A program made the position numbers and the translations under genes. The notes below the pieces were generated by a model that saw only the letters and a list, made by a program, of their open reading frames with translations, was not told the origin of the DNA and made no database searches. From Datura wrightii (lineage: Eukaryota; Streptophyta; Magnoliopsida; Solanales; Solanaceae): a stretch of DNA of 64,000 nucleotides. The stretch spans positions 40,323,001 through 40,387,000 of the forward strand of contig JASDFA010000019.1 in NCBI GenBank assembly GCA_035772735.1. The letters run 5' to 3'. This document shows, piece by piece, positions 48,621 to 61,690 of this stretch (position 1 is the stretch's first letter; every line of letters begins with the position of its first letter).

Positions 48621-49063
48621 GTTTTATATGTGTCCTCTTTCTTTGTTATTGGACACACTCTGGGTTGACGCATTTATTGGCTTTACAGATGCAACACTCA
48701 CTAATTAAATCAAAAGATTGTCGCCTTCAACACTGGATATGGAGCTCTGAGTGCTTCAGATAATAGATCACGATGATGAGCAGGAGACTGAGAAGAGTTA
48801 GGTCTCAGTTTAGAGAGTGTTATTCTGAGAATCCAACTACTAACATAAGCCTGATTGCAAATTTGCTATCAATCCTGCTTGAATTTCTCTGTGATGTTTT
48901 TTAAATATGGCATTTTTCATTTACCTTCAGTCTTTTTTGCTGGACAGGTTCATGATGCAACCAATAAAAGTTGTAGGAAAAGACAAGAACGCTTTCAGAA
49001 ATTCAATCTACAATTTGGCAAAAAATGGGTAAACAGTTCCAAAGTGTATTTGGCTATTGTAAT

Positions 49064-49286
49064 TATAAACGCTTGTAGTTTTAATGAAAATCTCTATTTA
49101 TTAATAATGATAAATAACTCTTTAAATAGAGTTTACAATGAAAATATAGATTTCTAATTAAAGACAATTGAAGTATCCTAATTAAATAATAAACTGAAAT
49201 ATAAATAATAACCAAAATATACTCAAAGTGAATTAACCAATCCTAACTAACCTAAACTACTAAGCCATAATGGCTATACACTAATA
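49064..49286 (-). repeat. Copia 3' LTR
   Basis: A 223-bp repeat starting (plus strand) TATAAACGCTTGTAG and ending CACTAATA. It matches 61138-61359 with scattered differences and shares TTAAAGACAATTGAAGTATC-like and TAACCTAAACTACTAAGCC blocks. Confidence 0.5.
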
Positions 49287-49689
49287 CACCCTCTCAAGTT
49301 AGGCTATGGGCAACTAATCCTAACTTGAATAGATTGCGATCAAAGGATGGCTTGGCGAGCGACTTGGTGATCATTTCAGCAATTTAATCAGTACTATGTA
49401 TATGAACAATACGAACCCTGTTCTTTTCAACATGATGACAAATAAAGTGGAAGTCAATGACGACATATTTAGCTTTGCTATGGAGGACCGAATTTTTACT
49501 AAGAAAGGTGACATCTAGGTTGTCACAATAAATAGTGGGCAATTAATAAACCGGACAGTACAACTCTTTCAAAATATCAGCGACCCACAATGATTTGGCA
49601 AGGGTATGGGTAACTGCTCTATATTCAGACTTAGTGGAAGAGTGAGCGATAGTGTTTTATTTTTTGGAAGACCAGCTAATCAGGTTGCG

Positions 49690-50670
49690 ACGAAGGAATA
49701 ATATATAGCCAGGTGTGGAGACTTGATCATTGATGTCACACCCCAATCCCCATCTGAATATTCATGCAGTTTAAATTCATATGTGGGAGTTGCTTTGAGT
49801 CCCAACTGGATAGTACCACGGAGATAACGAAGAATATATTTCAAAGCCATCCAATGAATATTTGTAAGTGCCTTCATGAATTGTGATAATTTGTTGACTA
49901 CAAATGCTATATCTGGTTTGGTAAATGATAAATGTTGAAGTCTTCCCAGAACTTGATGATAACGAGTGGCATTAATCAAGTTAGAGTCATTAGAGATAGT
50001 GAGTAGCTCAGAAGCACTCATAGGCGTGTGAACACTTTTGCAATCATTCTTCAATTTATCATTCAAGATGTCATTGACATAATTTGCTTGTGAGAGAATC
50101 AGGCCATCAGACAGTACCTCAATACCAAGGAAAAAATAAAGAGTTCCCAAGTCTTTAATAGAGAATTGAGATGCAAGAGAGTTGGTAACTTGATCAACAC
50201 TGACTTGGTTTGACCCTATGATAATGATGTCATCCACATTGAGTAGAACCCGTGTGAGATATGAAAATTTTGTTATTATCACCCACGGAGACATCCTCGT
50301 TACCATGGTAAGGTTAAAGATTATGTGGTTCAGTGGTAATGTGATGGGTGGCTCCCAAGTAAAGTAGTTGCAGCGAAACTAGCGGCATAGTTAGCTCTGG
50401 CTGTAAGGTGATTGTGAGACTTTGAGTAACAGACAAAGCATCTGTGTGACCTATCCTGTTACAGAGTTAATAGTGAGCGAGAGAGGTTGGTTTGGTCTGC
50501 CCCTATGGTGGAGTATGTAGTCTGTTGGAAATCCTGGCGCTAGTGCTAAGAATTGTTGTTCTGCCTGTGATTGTTGCAATTATGATTGTTGGATTTCGTG
50601 GAGTAGCAGCTGCAACAGTGATAGGTTCATACAATTTCTTAGCATCTTCTTGACGAAGGAGGAATTCATG
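49690..50670 (-). pseudogene. Copia protease/pre-integrase stub fused to the reverse-transcriptase C-terminus
   Basis: From 50670 leftward the frame gives the end of gag, a knuckle-like LCNRIGHT, and the protease signature LGATHHIT (DSGATHHIT is usual), then SVGDNNKIFISHTGS (about 50296-50250). It then switches to the RT catalytic block LNVDDIIIIG (YVDD expected) and continues to LRYLRGT and the RNase H start (YSDGDWG). Integrase and the first half of RT are absent, so a deletion joined the two at about 50250. Stops and lost catalytic residues confirm it is dead. Confidence 0.5.
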
Positions 50671-50675
50671 GTCGA

Positions 50676-52925
50676 TGTTACACCTCATAAGTTCTTGACA
50701 CTTAGTTGGCCTATTTGCATGTTGGTTAAGAGTTTTAGAATGCCATACATGCGAGAAAAGGGCCCGGGGAGAGACCGGACAAGCGCCAAGTCGGAGCGTC
50801 GCATGGCAAATGCGACTTATAAATCGCATTCGACAAATGCGACTTAAAGGCCCCAAGTATATAAGGACTCCCACCTTGTTTAAATCATTTCCTTACATTT
50901 AATTTCTAGTGAACGATCAGTAAACAGGGGAGATGATGGGTTTTCATTCATTTCGGTCCGATTAAGCTGTCAAATGCAGTCCAAACTCAAATTAACTTCG
51001 GGTAGCAAAGTATAAATCTGTCGGAAGCATTCCTGCGGAGTTAGTTTCGCGAAATTCGGCCGGCGAATCATCGTCACGCCGAGCTAAGGTAAGTGGAATT
51101 GCTCCAAACTAGTGTTAATATACTCCCAGCATTAAAATGAGTATTTCTCCCTTCTAGACCCCCGAGAAATAGCGAGTTTTCGGCCGTTCTTCGATAAGTC
51201 GAGGAATAGGCAGTAGGTATAGCCATAATATGGTTTCTTTACAAATAATAGTAGAATTAATTCTATTCTTTCGTGAATATGAATACAATTGGGAGAAATA
51301 GTTGAATACTGGCCGAGCTATGCCAGTTAATCAGAAATTTGGCAGTTAAGGTATGTAAAGCCAGTTTCTTTCGGCAAGCTAGTAGTTCTAGTATAGCAAA
51401 ACAGTACACAGTAGAGTGTTTCAGAAGTCGTATATTATGTTCAGTATGAAATTTAGTAAGCATGTTAGAAATATAATACAGTGTTCAACATGAAATTCAG
51501 TAAAACAGTATAAGTCCCAGCAGAATATTCCAAAAATATTAATACAGATTCAGTATATTTCAGTATCAGATTCAGTACATTTCAATATGAGATTCAGAAT
51601 AGAATACCATAACATAAATATTATTATCAGATCTAGTATATATATATTACATGTGCTTATTGCTATTTGTGGAGACATGATTGTTTTGTGTTGGGCACCC
51701 TTAGAGCTTCCTTGACCGCCCCAGGGTTAATAGCTGTGTCGACTCGCCCGCCAGAGGGTGAGGATACGTCGCTCTACAGAGTGGCATGCTGTCCGCCAGC
51801 GGACAAAGATGGGATGCAGATTCCCCATAGCAGGCTGATCAGCAGTATACCACACCTCTTGTCGAGCGCTTCCGCCCGGGGTGCAGATTACAGTTTTCAG
51901 ATTTCAGATTTCAGATTTCAGATTTCAGGAGTCCTCCGGACTCAGATACAACTATAGTCAGGGGCCTAGAGAGCCCAAGTTGCATACCCAGGGGGCCGGC
52001 TGGATGCTCATAGTTACTAGGTGGATAGTAAGACCTGGGTATAGGTATATAGATTGTGTGCTGGTTGGTACCTTACGGCTTATGGGGGCTGGTAAGGTTG
52101 TTGTATGCTATGTTGTGTTAGTTATTAATAGATAGAAAGTAGACTGCCATGTTATCAGGTATGAATCTTACTCTCTTCAGTAAAGTTAGGCTCTTTTCAA
52201 TCAGTCTCATCCCATCTCCTCTTACTTCAGTATCTATTAATATTGTTGTTTGCTTTTAGTTATTTTCAGTTATTGCTTTACATACTCAGTACCAGTGGTA
52301 CTGACGCTCGTTTTGGGGCGCTGCATTACTTGCCTGCAGGTACTCATAGACGAGGAGAAGATCCCTTGTAGTTCCAGCCAGCGTACAGAGTCTTCAGCTC
52401 CTATCATCCGGAGCTTGACAACTAAAGGTTTACTTCCCTTTTTGTTTGTACAGTATGGGTAGGCCGGGGCCCTATCCCGACCATCTTATTATTCTTAGAG
52501 GCTTGCGGATTATATATTCCTTGTGGTTAGTTGTACCGATTGTGTGGGGTTGTGTGTATGTTTTTAGTTTGAATGTGATGGCCGTGTGGGGCCTTGTTCA
52601 GTTGTCAGTTGGTGACCTTGTCGGTCACAGATTAGTTTAGCACTTGATTTTACTTTTCAGTGGTAACTAGTCAGCATGGTGGCCTTGTCGGCCCGCATAG
52701 GTTCCCTTATGTTCAGTTGTTCTGGGTAGATGTTATATTCCTACAGGTGGCTATAGGCCTAGTCGGCCGGAGGCTGTATTTATAGCCGTTATATAGCCCG
52801 TTGTTTTCATAAATCCAGAATTAGAGCCAGTCGGGCACCAGAAGTGCTTAGGCTCAATAGTCAAGCAGTCCAGGTCCTAGTAGGGCACCGGGTGCCAGTT
52901 ATGCCTCCCATGGTGGGGCATGACA
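50676..52925 (+). repeat. 5' LTR of the chromovirus
   Basis: The LTR begins TGTTACACCTCATAAG and ends GGGGCATGACA. A TATATAAGG box at 50858-50866 is the likely promoter. A short ATTTCAG microsatellite (4 units, 51901-51928) lies inside. Over the first ~112 bp I counted 9 differences from the 3' LTR, all transitions. Confidence 0.5.
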
Positions 52926-53138
52926 AACTTGGTATTAGAGTAGGTCGTATCCCAGGGAGTCTGCAAGCCGTGCTAAGTAGAGTCTGGTCTATGGATGTGT
53001 TGTGCACCACATACTATATGCAGGAGGCTGTAAGGCATGATAGGATGACTACTCTTTCTTTCTATTCAGTCGTGCTATAGAGCGGTACAGTCTCGGGTTG
53101 AGTCCCTAAGCTTGTCATACTCTTTGTTTACAGATAAA

Positions 53139-56100
53139 ATGTCAGATCAGCGACATCCTACAACAAGCAGGAGATTGGAATAGCAGCAGGAGAGGGCACC
53201 AGCAGGATGCCTCAGCCTCGATTAGAATCAGCCTGATCTGAGGGCGATACGGAGGCATCGTCTCGACCTTCCCAGCAGTCACCATTACATCAGGAGCCGC
53301 TTGGAACGACACCACCTCCGACAGTTCCTATACCTACACCATCTGACTAGGAGGTCAGGAGTGCAGTAGTTATGTTAGCGCAAATGATGGCTACTCAGCG
53401 CCAGTCAATGCCACCTACAGCGGCAGAATCATCAGGTGGGCCTGGTAGTTCGTGAGTCCAAGAATTCCTGGCACTAGGTCCCCCACAGTTTACCGGGACA
53501 AATCGAATAGAGGACCCCCAGGACTTCCTAGATCAGATGTAGAGGATCTTCCGAGTAATGCATATTACATCTGCAGAGTCGGTCGAATTGGTGATATTCC
53601 GACTAAGGGATATTGCTGTGTTATGGTATGAGAGTTGGGAAAGGTCTGGAGGGAGAGATGTTTCCCCTCCGACCTGGCCCAGCTTTTCAGAGGCTTTCTT
53701 AGACCGTTATCTACCACGAGAGATCCAACAGGTCCGGATGGACCATTTTTTACACCTGGAGCAGGGGGCGATGAGTGTTCGAGAATACGCCCTACTGTTC
53801 GATTCTTTGGCCCGATATGCTCCAGCCTTTGTAGACACCATGCCATCCAGAGTCCACCGGTTTATTGTGGGGATGAACCCAGAGTATATTAAGGCCTGTA
53901 TGACAGCTACTTTGCAGGAAGATATGGTTATTGCTCGAGTACAGGCTTTTGCTTAGACTATTGAGGGTCTCAGACAGCGGCAACAGGATAGCAGACGAAC
54001 AAGTCAGGAACAGCGCTTCAGGGACAGGTCAGATGAGTTACAGGGGGAGATTCGGAGAGGGCCTAGGCCACGGTTGTCAGATAGACCACCTAGACCCCCG
54101 CCTCCATCATAGAGCAGAGGGGTAGATTTAGTCGCCGAGGACAGTCAGAGTTCGGCGGAAGTTCTCGAACAGTAGATTCACCCCAGCAGAGGAGGGCAGA
54201 ACAGAGCAGGTATACACCACCACTTTGCCCTATTTTCAGCCGACGCCACTTGGAGCCTGCAGATATGGCTCCACAGGGTGTTAGATATGAGGAAAGGAGG
54301 GTCATGTGATGAGAGATTGTCCAGCTAGGGTTCAGGGTGATCGGGATAGACAGGATAGGGCATCAGCAGGGTCGCGAGCTCCAGCAGCCCTGGCAGGGCG
54401 CAGGCCCTCAGTTTCGGCAAGCAGAGGCCGAGGCAGATCAGGGGCCTCTAGTTCAGGTACAGGCCCAAACCGTATCTATACATTACAAGAGAGACAAGAT
54501 TCAGAGGTGTCTCCAGATGTTGTGACAAGTATGATGACTATTTGCTCTCACCCTGCTTATGTATTAATCGATTCAGGATCTACCTTGTCCTATGTTACCC
54601 CATTAGTGGCTCAAAAGTTCAGTATTGTACCAGAATTGCTTCGGCAACCCTTTTCAGTATCTACACCCGTCGGTGACTCTATTATATCCAAAAGGTTTAT
54701 CAAGGGTGTACAGTAGAGTTTGCTAACCGTCAAACCACAGCAGATTTGGTAGAGTTAGAAATGGTTGATTTTGACGCCATTATGGGTATAGATTGGTTAG
54801 CTCCATGCTATGCCAATGTAGAATGCTGGACCAAGATGGTCCGATTCTATTTCCAAGGGAGGCAGTACGAGAGTGGAAGGGCAGTACAGCTACACCAAAA
54901 GGTAGGTTTATTTCCTATCTTCGGGCGAGAAAATTGATAGCCAAGGGGTGCATTTACCACATTGTCAGAGTTCAGGATGTTCGGGTAGAGCCTCCGACTC
55001 TCCAGTCTGTTCCAGTGGTTAATGAATTTCATGATGTATTCCTAGATGAGCTACCTGGTATTCCCCAAAAAGGGAAATAGTCTTTGCAATTGATTTATTG
55101 CCAGGCACTCAGCCCATATCCCCCTTATCGCATGGCTCCTGCTGAACTCAGAGAATTAAAGGAGCAGTTGAAAGATTTTTTAGACAAGGGCTTTATCAAG
55201 CTGAGTACTTCACCTTGGGGTGCGCCAGTTTTGTTTGTAAGAAAGAAGGATGGTTCCCTTTGCATGTGTATAGACTATCGACAACTGAATAAAGTTACTG
55301 TCAAGAATAAGTATCCGCTTCCTAGGATAGATGATTTGTTTGATCAGTTACGGGGAGCTAGATATTTCTCCAAAATTGACTTAAGGTCCGGATATCATCA
55401 GGTTCGGGTTCGTGAAAGGGACACTCCAAAGACTGCCTTCAGGACCAGATATGACCATTTTGAATTCTTAGTCATGTTCTTTGGGCTGACGAATGCTCCA
55501 ACCGTGTTTATGGACCTGATGAACAGTATTTTTAGACTATACCTGGACTTGTTCGTGATAGTGTTTATTGACGATATTCTGGTGTATTCTCGCTCATAGG
55601 CAGACCACTAGGATCATTTGCAGACAGTGCTCCAGATTCTCAGAGACTGTCAACTGTATGCCAAGTTCTCTAAATATGAACTTTGCCTGAATTCAGTAGC
55701 CTTTTTGGGTCATATCGTGTCGGATGCTGGTATACAGGTAGATACATAGAAGATAAAAGTAGTAAAAGCATGACCCAGATCTACCACTCTGACCGAGGTA
55801 CGCAGTTTCCAGGGGTTAGCAGGGTACAACAGAAGGTTTGTTGAAGGATTTTCCATCTTAGCAGCACTTCTAACTAAACTAATGCAGAAGGCAGCAAAAT
55901 TTCAGTGGACTGAGGCATGTGAGCAGAGCTTCCAGGAATTGAAAGACAGGTTAACATCAGCTCCAGTGTTAGCATTGCCAGAAGGTACAGAAGGTTATGC
56001 AGTTTATTGTGACACTTTTTGTGTTGGGTTAGGATGTGTGTTGATGCAGCATGGTAAAGTAATTGCTTATGCTTTCAGACAGCTGAGGAAACATGAAAAG

Positions 56101-57893
56101 AACTATCCTACCCATGACCTGGAATTGGCCGCATTGATTCACGCCTTAAAGATATGGAGACATTACTTGTATGGCGTCCACGTGGATATTTTCACTGATC
56201 ATAAAAGCCTACAGTACATTTTCACCCAGAAAGAATTGAACTTGCGGCAGCGTCGCTGGTTAGAGCTGTTGAAAGACTATGATGCGAATATTCTATATCA
56301 CCCAGGAAGGGCCAATGTGGTGGCAGATGCCCTTAGCTGTAAGTCTATGGGGAGTTTGGCATACTTACAGCCTGTGCAGTGGGAATTAGCCCGGGAATTG
56401 CATCAGTTAGCTAGTTTAGCCATTCGTGTAGCAGAAACAGAGGACAACGGAGCGGTAATCCAGAACACCCCAGTGTCGTCTTTAGTCGTGGAAGTAAAGG
56501 AACGGCAGTGTGAAGATCCTAGCCTGGTTTAGCTTAGAAACAGAGTTCAGCAAGGAGAGGTGACAGATTTTCAGATAACCAAGGATGGGATATTGCGATA
56601 TAAAGATCGCCTTTGTGTTCCAGACGTCGCAGGGCTTCACCAACAGATTATGGGCGAGGTACATTATGCTCGTTATTCTCTCCACCCAGGTTCAACGAAA
56701 ATTTAACATGATATAAAAGAAATCTACTGGTGGCCAGGAATGAAGAAGGGATAGCAGAATTCGTAGCTCAGTGTCCTAACTGCCAGCAGGTAAAAGCTGA
56801 AATCAGAAACCAGGAGGACTGACTTAGGATATAGTTGTGCCTCTATGGAAATGGGAAGTAGTAAATATGGATTTTATAGCAGGATTACCCCGCACCAGGT
56901 GTAGATATGATTCGATCTGGGTGATTGTTGACAGACTGACAAAATCAGCTCATTTTCTGCCAGTAAGGGCTACCTTTTCCGCCGAGGATTATGCTGATCT
57001 GTATATCAGAGAAATAGTCAGGTTGCATGGTGTTCCAGTGTCCATTATCTCCGACAGAGGGGCACAGTTTACAGCTAAATTCTGGCAATCATTTCAGAGA
57101 GGCTTGGGGATGCAGGTTAACCTGAGCACAACTTTTCATCCTCAGACAGATGGACAGGCAGAACGCACCATTCAAATGCTCGAGGATATGTTGCGAGCAT
57201 GTGTGTTGGATTTCGGAGGTAGCTGGGATGAACATTTACCACTCATTTAGTTCGCCTATAATGTTATTCAGATGATGCCTTATGAGGCATTATATGGGCA
57301 AAAGTGCAGATCTCCAGTTGGTTGGTTTGAGGTAGGAGAATCAGCATTGATTGGGCAGATATCATTCATTAGTCAGAGGAAAAAGTAAAGCTTATCAGAG
57401 AACATTTACTGACTGCTTAGAGCCGCCAGAAATCTTATGCTGAAGTGCGCGCAGAAACTTGGAATTTAATATGGGTGATTGGGTGTTTCTGAAAATTTTA
57501 CCGATGAAGGGTGTAATGAGATTTGACAAGAAAGGCAAACTCAGCCCGAGGTTTGTTGGGCCTTATCAGATTTGCCGAAGAATAGGCCAAGTGGCATATG
57601 AGTTAGACTTACCTCCAGAGTTAGAATCTGTCCACCCAGTTTTCCATGTATCAATGCTAAGAAAGTGCGTAGGAGATCCCTCCAGAATTGTCCCAGTCCA
57701 AGGTGTTCAGGTTATAGAGGAGTTGGCCTATGAAGAAGTTCCAATAGCCATACTAGACCGGCAGATCCACAGATTAAGAACTAAAGATGTTGCTTCTATC
57801 AAAGTGTTACGGCGTAACAGGAACAGAGAGAAAATGACTTGAGAAGCAGAAGAAAATATGAAAGTCAGATATCCTCGGTTATTTCAGACTTAG
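53139..57893 (+). pseudogene. Chromovirus gag-pol remnant with chromodomain
   Basis: Gag starts near ATG 53139 (MSDQRHPTTSRRLE). Its capsid part is clearest at 53558-53956 (LPREIQQVRMDHFLHLEQGA). The protease has LIDSGSTLSYVTP (54565-54603). RT is at 55084-55599, with the catalytic VFIDDILVYS intact. RNase H is at 55882-56340 (IFTDHKSLQYIF; NVVADALS). Integrase at 56837-57250 keeps the D, D, E setting (VNMDF, ISDRGAQF, GQAERTIQ). The C-terminal chromodomain lies at about 57700-57893 and its conserved Trp codon is a TGA stop (57840). About ten stops or shifts interrupt the chain (for example 53956, 54111, 55077, 55597, 56532, 57248), so no full polyprotein can be made. Confidence 0.5.
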
Positions 57894-58144
57894 TCAAACA
57901 GAGGTATGTTATTATTACTGTTTTATGAGTTACAGTATATTCATGTGTACGTGAGATAGTTGACTCTAGTTTATTGTGTAATGGATGTTATAGTATTATA
58001 TGAAGTACCTGTATTGGACTTCTGCGTTGCAGGATTTTTGAGATAGTCCATATTACAGAGAAAACTCTGCCGAAATTTTTCCAGAAAAGGTAGAGCAAGT
58101 TAAAATTTCTGTAAACGGAAGTTACCATTCAAGGACGAATGTTC

Positions 58145-58159
58145 TTAAGGGGGGAAGGA
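58145..58159 (+). promoter_or_regulatory. Polypurine tract of the chromovirus
   Basis: TTAAGGGGGGAAGGA immediately precedes the TGTTACACC start of the 3' LTR, the normal priming site for plus-strand DNA. Confidence 0.5.
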
Positions 58160-60406
58160 TGTTACACCCCGTAAGTTCTTGACACTTAGTTGGCCTATTC
58201 ACACGTTGGTTAAGAGTTTTAGAATGCCGTACATGCGAGAAAAGAGCCCGGGAAGAGACCGGACAAGTGCCAAGTCGGAGCGTCGCAAGGCAAATGCGAC
58301 TTATAAATCACATTCGACAAATGTGACTTAAAGGCCCCAAGTATATAAGGCCTCCCACCTTGTTTTAAATCATTTCCTTACATTTAATTTCCAGTGAATG
58401 ACCAGTAAACAAGGGAGACGAAGGGTTTTCATTAATTTCCTCCGATTAAGCCGTCAAACGCAGTCCAAACTCAAATTAACTTCGGGTAGCGAAGTATAAA
58501 GCTGCCGGGAGCATTCCTGCGGAGTTAGTTTCGCGAAATTTGGCCGGCGAATCATCATCACGCCGAGCTAAGGTAAGTGGAATTGCTCCAAACTAGTGTT
58601 AATATACTCCCAGCATTAAAGTGAGTATTTCTCCCTTCTAGATCCCCGAGAAATAGCGAATTTTTGGCTGTTCTTTGATAAGTCAAAGAATAGGCAATAG
58701 GTATAGCCATAATATAGTTTCTTTCCAAATAATAGTAGAATTAATTCTATTCTTTCGTGAATATGAATACAGTTGGGAGAAATAGCTGAATACTAGCCGA
58801 GCTACACCAGTTAATTAGAAAGTCGGCAGTTGAGGTACGTAAAACCAGTTTCTTTCGGCAAGCTAGTAGTTCTAGTATAGCAAAATAGTACGAATCTCAG
58901 TAGAGTGTTTCAGAAGTCGTACATTATGTTCAGTATGAAATTTAGTAAGCATGTTAGAAATATAATACAGTGTTCAGTAAAACAGTATAAGTCCCAGCAG
59001 AATATTCCAAAAATATTATTACAGATTCAGTATATTTCAGTATCAGATTCAGTACATTTCAATATGAGATTCAGAATAGAATACCATAACATAAATATTA
59101 TTATCAGATCCAGTATAGATATTACATGTGCTTATTGCTATCTGTGGAGACATGATTGTTCTGTGTTGGGCATCCTTAGAGCTTTCTTGACCACCCCAAG
59201 GTTAATAGTTGTGTCGTCTCGCCCACCAGAGGGTGAGGATACGTCGCTCTACGGAGTGGCATGCCGTCCGCCAGCGGATAAAGATGGGATGCAGATTCCC
59301 ATAGCAGGCTGATCAGCAGTATACCACACCCCTTGTCGAGCGTTCCGACTGGGGTGCAAATTACAGTTTTCAGATTACAGATTTCACATTTCAGATTTCA
59401 CATTTCAGGAGTCCTCTGGACTCAGATACAACTATAGTCAGGGGCCCAGCGAGCCCAAGTTGCATACCCAGGGGGCCGGCTGGATGCTCATAGTTACTAG
59501 GTGGATGGTAACACCTGGGTAGGGGTATATAGATTGTGTCTTGGTTGGTACCTTACGGCTTATGGGGGCTGGTAAGGTTCTTGTATATGCTATGTTGTGT
59601 TAGTTATTAATAGATAGAAAGTAGACTGCCATGTTATCAGGTATGACTCTTACTCTCTTCAGTAAAGTTACACTCTTTTCAGTCAGTCTCAACCCGTCTT
59701 CTATTACTTCAGTATCTATTAGTATTGTTGTTTGCTTTTAGTTATTTTCAGTTATTGCTTTGCATACTCAGTACCAGTGGTACTGACGCCCGTTTTGGGG
59801 CGCTGCATTACTTGCCTGCAGGTACTCATAGGCGAGGAGCAGATCCCTCATAGTTCCAGCCAGCATACAGAGTCTTCAGCTCCTATCATCCGGAGCTTGA
59901 CAGCTAAAGGTTTACTTCCCTTTTTGTTTGTACAGTATGGGTAGGCTGGGGCCCTGTCCCGACCATCTTATTATTCTTAGAGGCTTGCGATTGTATATTC
60001 CCTGTGGTTAGTTGTACCGTTCGTGTGGGGCGCTGTGTATGTTTTTAGTTTGCATGTGATGGCCTAGCGGGGCCTTGTTTAGTTGTCAATTGGTGACCTT
60101 GTCGGTCACAGATCAGTTTAGCACTTGATTTTACTTTTCAGTGATAACTTGTCAGCATGGTGGCCTTGTCGGCCCGCATATGTTCCCTTATGCTCAGTTG
60201 TTCTGGGTAGTTGTTATATTCCTACAGGTGGCTATAGGCCTAGTTGATCGGAGGCTGTATTTACAGTCGTTATATAGCCCGTTGTTTTCATAAATCGAGA
60301 ATTAGAGCCAGTCTGGCACCAGAAGTGCTTAGGCTCAGTAGTCCAGCAGTCCAGGTCCTAGTAGGGCACCAGGTGCCAGTCATGCCTCCCAAGGCGGGGC
60401 GTGATA
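58160..60406 (+). repeat. 3' LTR of the chromovirus
   Basis: The LTR begins TGTTACACCCCGTAAG and ends GGGGCGTGATA (mutated from TGACA). It is collinear with the 5' LTR, with a diverged ATTTCAG array at 59375-59408. Confidence 0.5.
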
Positions 60407-60411
60407 GTCAA

Positions 60412-61044
60412 GAACTTTTCAAACAACTCTTCATAGGAGATTGTAGTATCACGTGCCCAAATTACAGCAGGGATCTCACAAAACTCAGGACCTAGACCAC
60501 TGAGTATTTTGATAATGAGTTCTGGGTTAGATACAAGTGCACCAACTGTGTTAAGTTATTTGAGAGAGACCGAATGGTTTGAAGATATTCTGTAATGGAG
60601 CAGGAGTCCTTGGTGACTCGAGAAAGTTTATCATAGAGGCTGAATATCCGAGTTTGAGATCTATTTGCATACATAGTGTGCAGTGCATCCCAGACTAATT
60701 TGGATGAGGCAGCAGCTGTGATAGTAGGGCAATAGTGGCTTTCAACAGAAGCCATGAGAGCATTATGGATGAGTTAATCTTGGTAGAACCAAGTAAGGAA
60801 TTCGGGCGCTATTCGCAGTCATGCGGCAGGGAGCCGAAGTGGTCCCATCGAGATGATCGAGAAGGTTGTACTCATACATAAGCATAGAGAACTGAGCTTT
60901 TCGAGTAGCAAAGTTGTAACCATCACTTAGTTTGATAGGTAGTTGAGAAGTAGGGTTGATTGGATGATGATATTGGCACCTGATTTTGTTGTCAACACTG
61001 ACAACTCTGAGATTTGCGCCATTGTTGTGGTCGTTGTTTGCCAT
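60412..61044 (-). pseudogene. Copia gag, interrupted
   Basis: Gag begins MANNDHNNGANLRVVSVDNK at 61044 and reaches IKLSDGYNFATRKAQFSMLM. After an in-frame stop near 60770 it continues as LVWDALHTMYANRSQTRIFS and ends at the chromovirus insertion (60407). On the far side (50675) the frame picks up as HEFLLRQEDAKKLYEP. It is a capsid-like UBN2-type gag, typical of Ty1-copia. Confidence 0.5.
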
Positions 61045-61137
61045 TGATGCTAATTAGTTTGATTGATGGGAATGAGAGAGAAAAGAAAAGGAAAAAATAG
61101 GATCGTTCTCGTTAGAGCATATAGGGCTCTAATATCA

Positions 61138-61359
61138 TATAAATGCTTGTAGGTTTAATAAAAAGTTGTGTTTATTAATGACGATAAATAACTCTTTAAA
61201 TAGAGTTTATAATGAAAGATAAATTCCTAAATAAAGACAATTGAAGTATCCTGATTAAATAATAAATTGAAATTTAAATAATAACTAAAATATACTCAAA
61301 CTGAACTAATCAATCCTAACTAACCTAAACTACTAAGCCATAACAACTATACGCTAATA
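61138..61359 (-). repeat. Copia 5' LTR
   Basis: A 222-bp repeat, plus-strand ends TATAAATGC and CGCTAATA. It abuts the degraded primer-binding site at 61125-61137 and is followed on the right by the GTAAT target duplication. Confidence 0.5.
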
Positions 61360-61364
61360 GTAAT

Positions 61365-61690
61365 GTGAACATGACATCCCTTGGCTAGCTAGAAATGTGG
61401 ATGGTGCATTTGTGACCCCAAACAATATGACTAGAAATCCATAATGGCCAGCATGAGTTGTTTAACGTTTTTTCGGAAATGTCTAATGTCTTCCTCTGCC
61501 ATGCTTATTGCGGATTAAATTAGAAAGCAAATCTGAGAACCTCCAAAATCGTCTAATATATCCTGTATAAATGAATGAAAACACTTGTTTTTAGCTGTGA
61601 GCTTATTAAGCTCACGATAATCCACAAACTAGTGCCCACTCTCATCCTTTTGGTCACCAAAGAAACTGGAACTATGCTTTGACTCCTTAA
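61365..61690 (-). pseudogene. Ty3-gypsy reverse-transcriptase relic
   Basis: On the minus strand it reads KDESGH (stop) FVDYRELNKLT near 61660-61612, then FIQDILDDFGGSQI and AEEDIRHFRK, and ends near TNAPSTFLA-like sequence at about 61395. This is the usual RT order (KDGSWRLCVDYRELN ... LDELGG ... FGLTNAPSTFQ), with stops and shifts. It was the landing site of the copia element, whose right target duplication is at 61360-61364. The corresponding continuation left of 49063 is not recognisable as RT. Confidence 0.5.

Larger units (their letters stand above)
50676..60406 (+). mobile_element. Tekay/Del-like chromovirus (Ty3-gypsy), 9.7 kb, decayed
   Basis: A structurally complete element: 5' LTR 50676-52925, primer-binding region TTGGTATTAGAG at 52930-52941, gag, protease, RT, RNase H, integrase with chromodomain, polypurine tract and 3' LTR 58160-60406. 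The flanking duplication is GTCGA (50671-50675) and GTCAA (60407-60411), one mismatch. It sits within the gag region of a copia element, in the opposite orientation. LTRs of about 2.25 kb and a C-terminal chromodomain point to the Tekay/Del lineage. Confidence 0.5.
49064..61359 (-). mobile_element. Ty1-copia retrotransposon, internally deleted and split by a chromovirus
   Basis: The LTRs are at 61138-61359 (5' on this strand) and 49064-49286 (3'). A perfect GTAAT duplication flanks them (49059-49063 and 61360-61364). The primer-binding site TGATATTAGAGCC (61125-61137, a decayed TGGTATCAGAGCC) directly abuts the 5' LTR, and the polypurine-like TTGAGAGGGTG directly precedes the 3' LTR. Ends are TATTAG...TATA rather than TG...CA. 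The element itself is only about 2.6 kb, the rest being the insertion at 50676-60406. It is non-autonomous because integrase and most of reverse transcriptase are missing. Confidence 0.5.

Noticed and set aside
51893..51957. Short array suggesting CRISPR-like repeats
   Set aside because: It is a 7-bp microsatellite (ATTTCAG) inside a plant LTR, without spacers.
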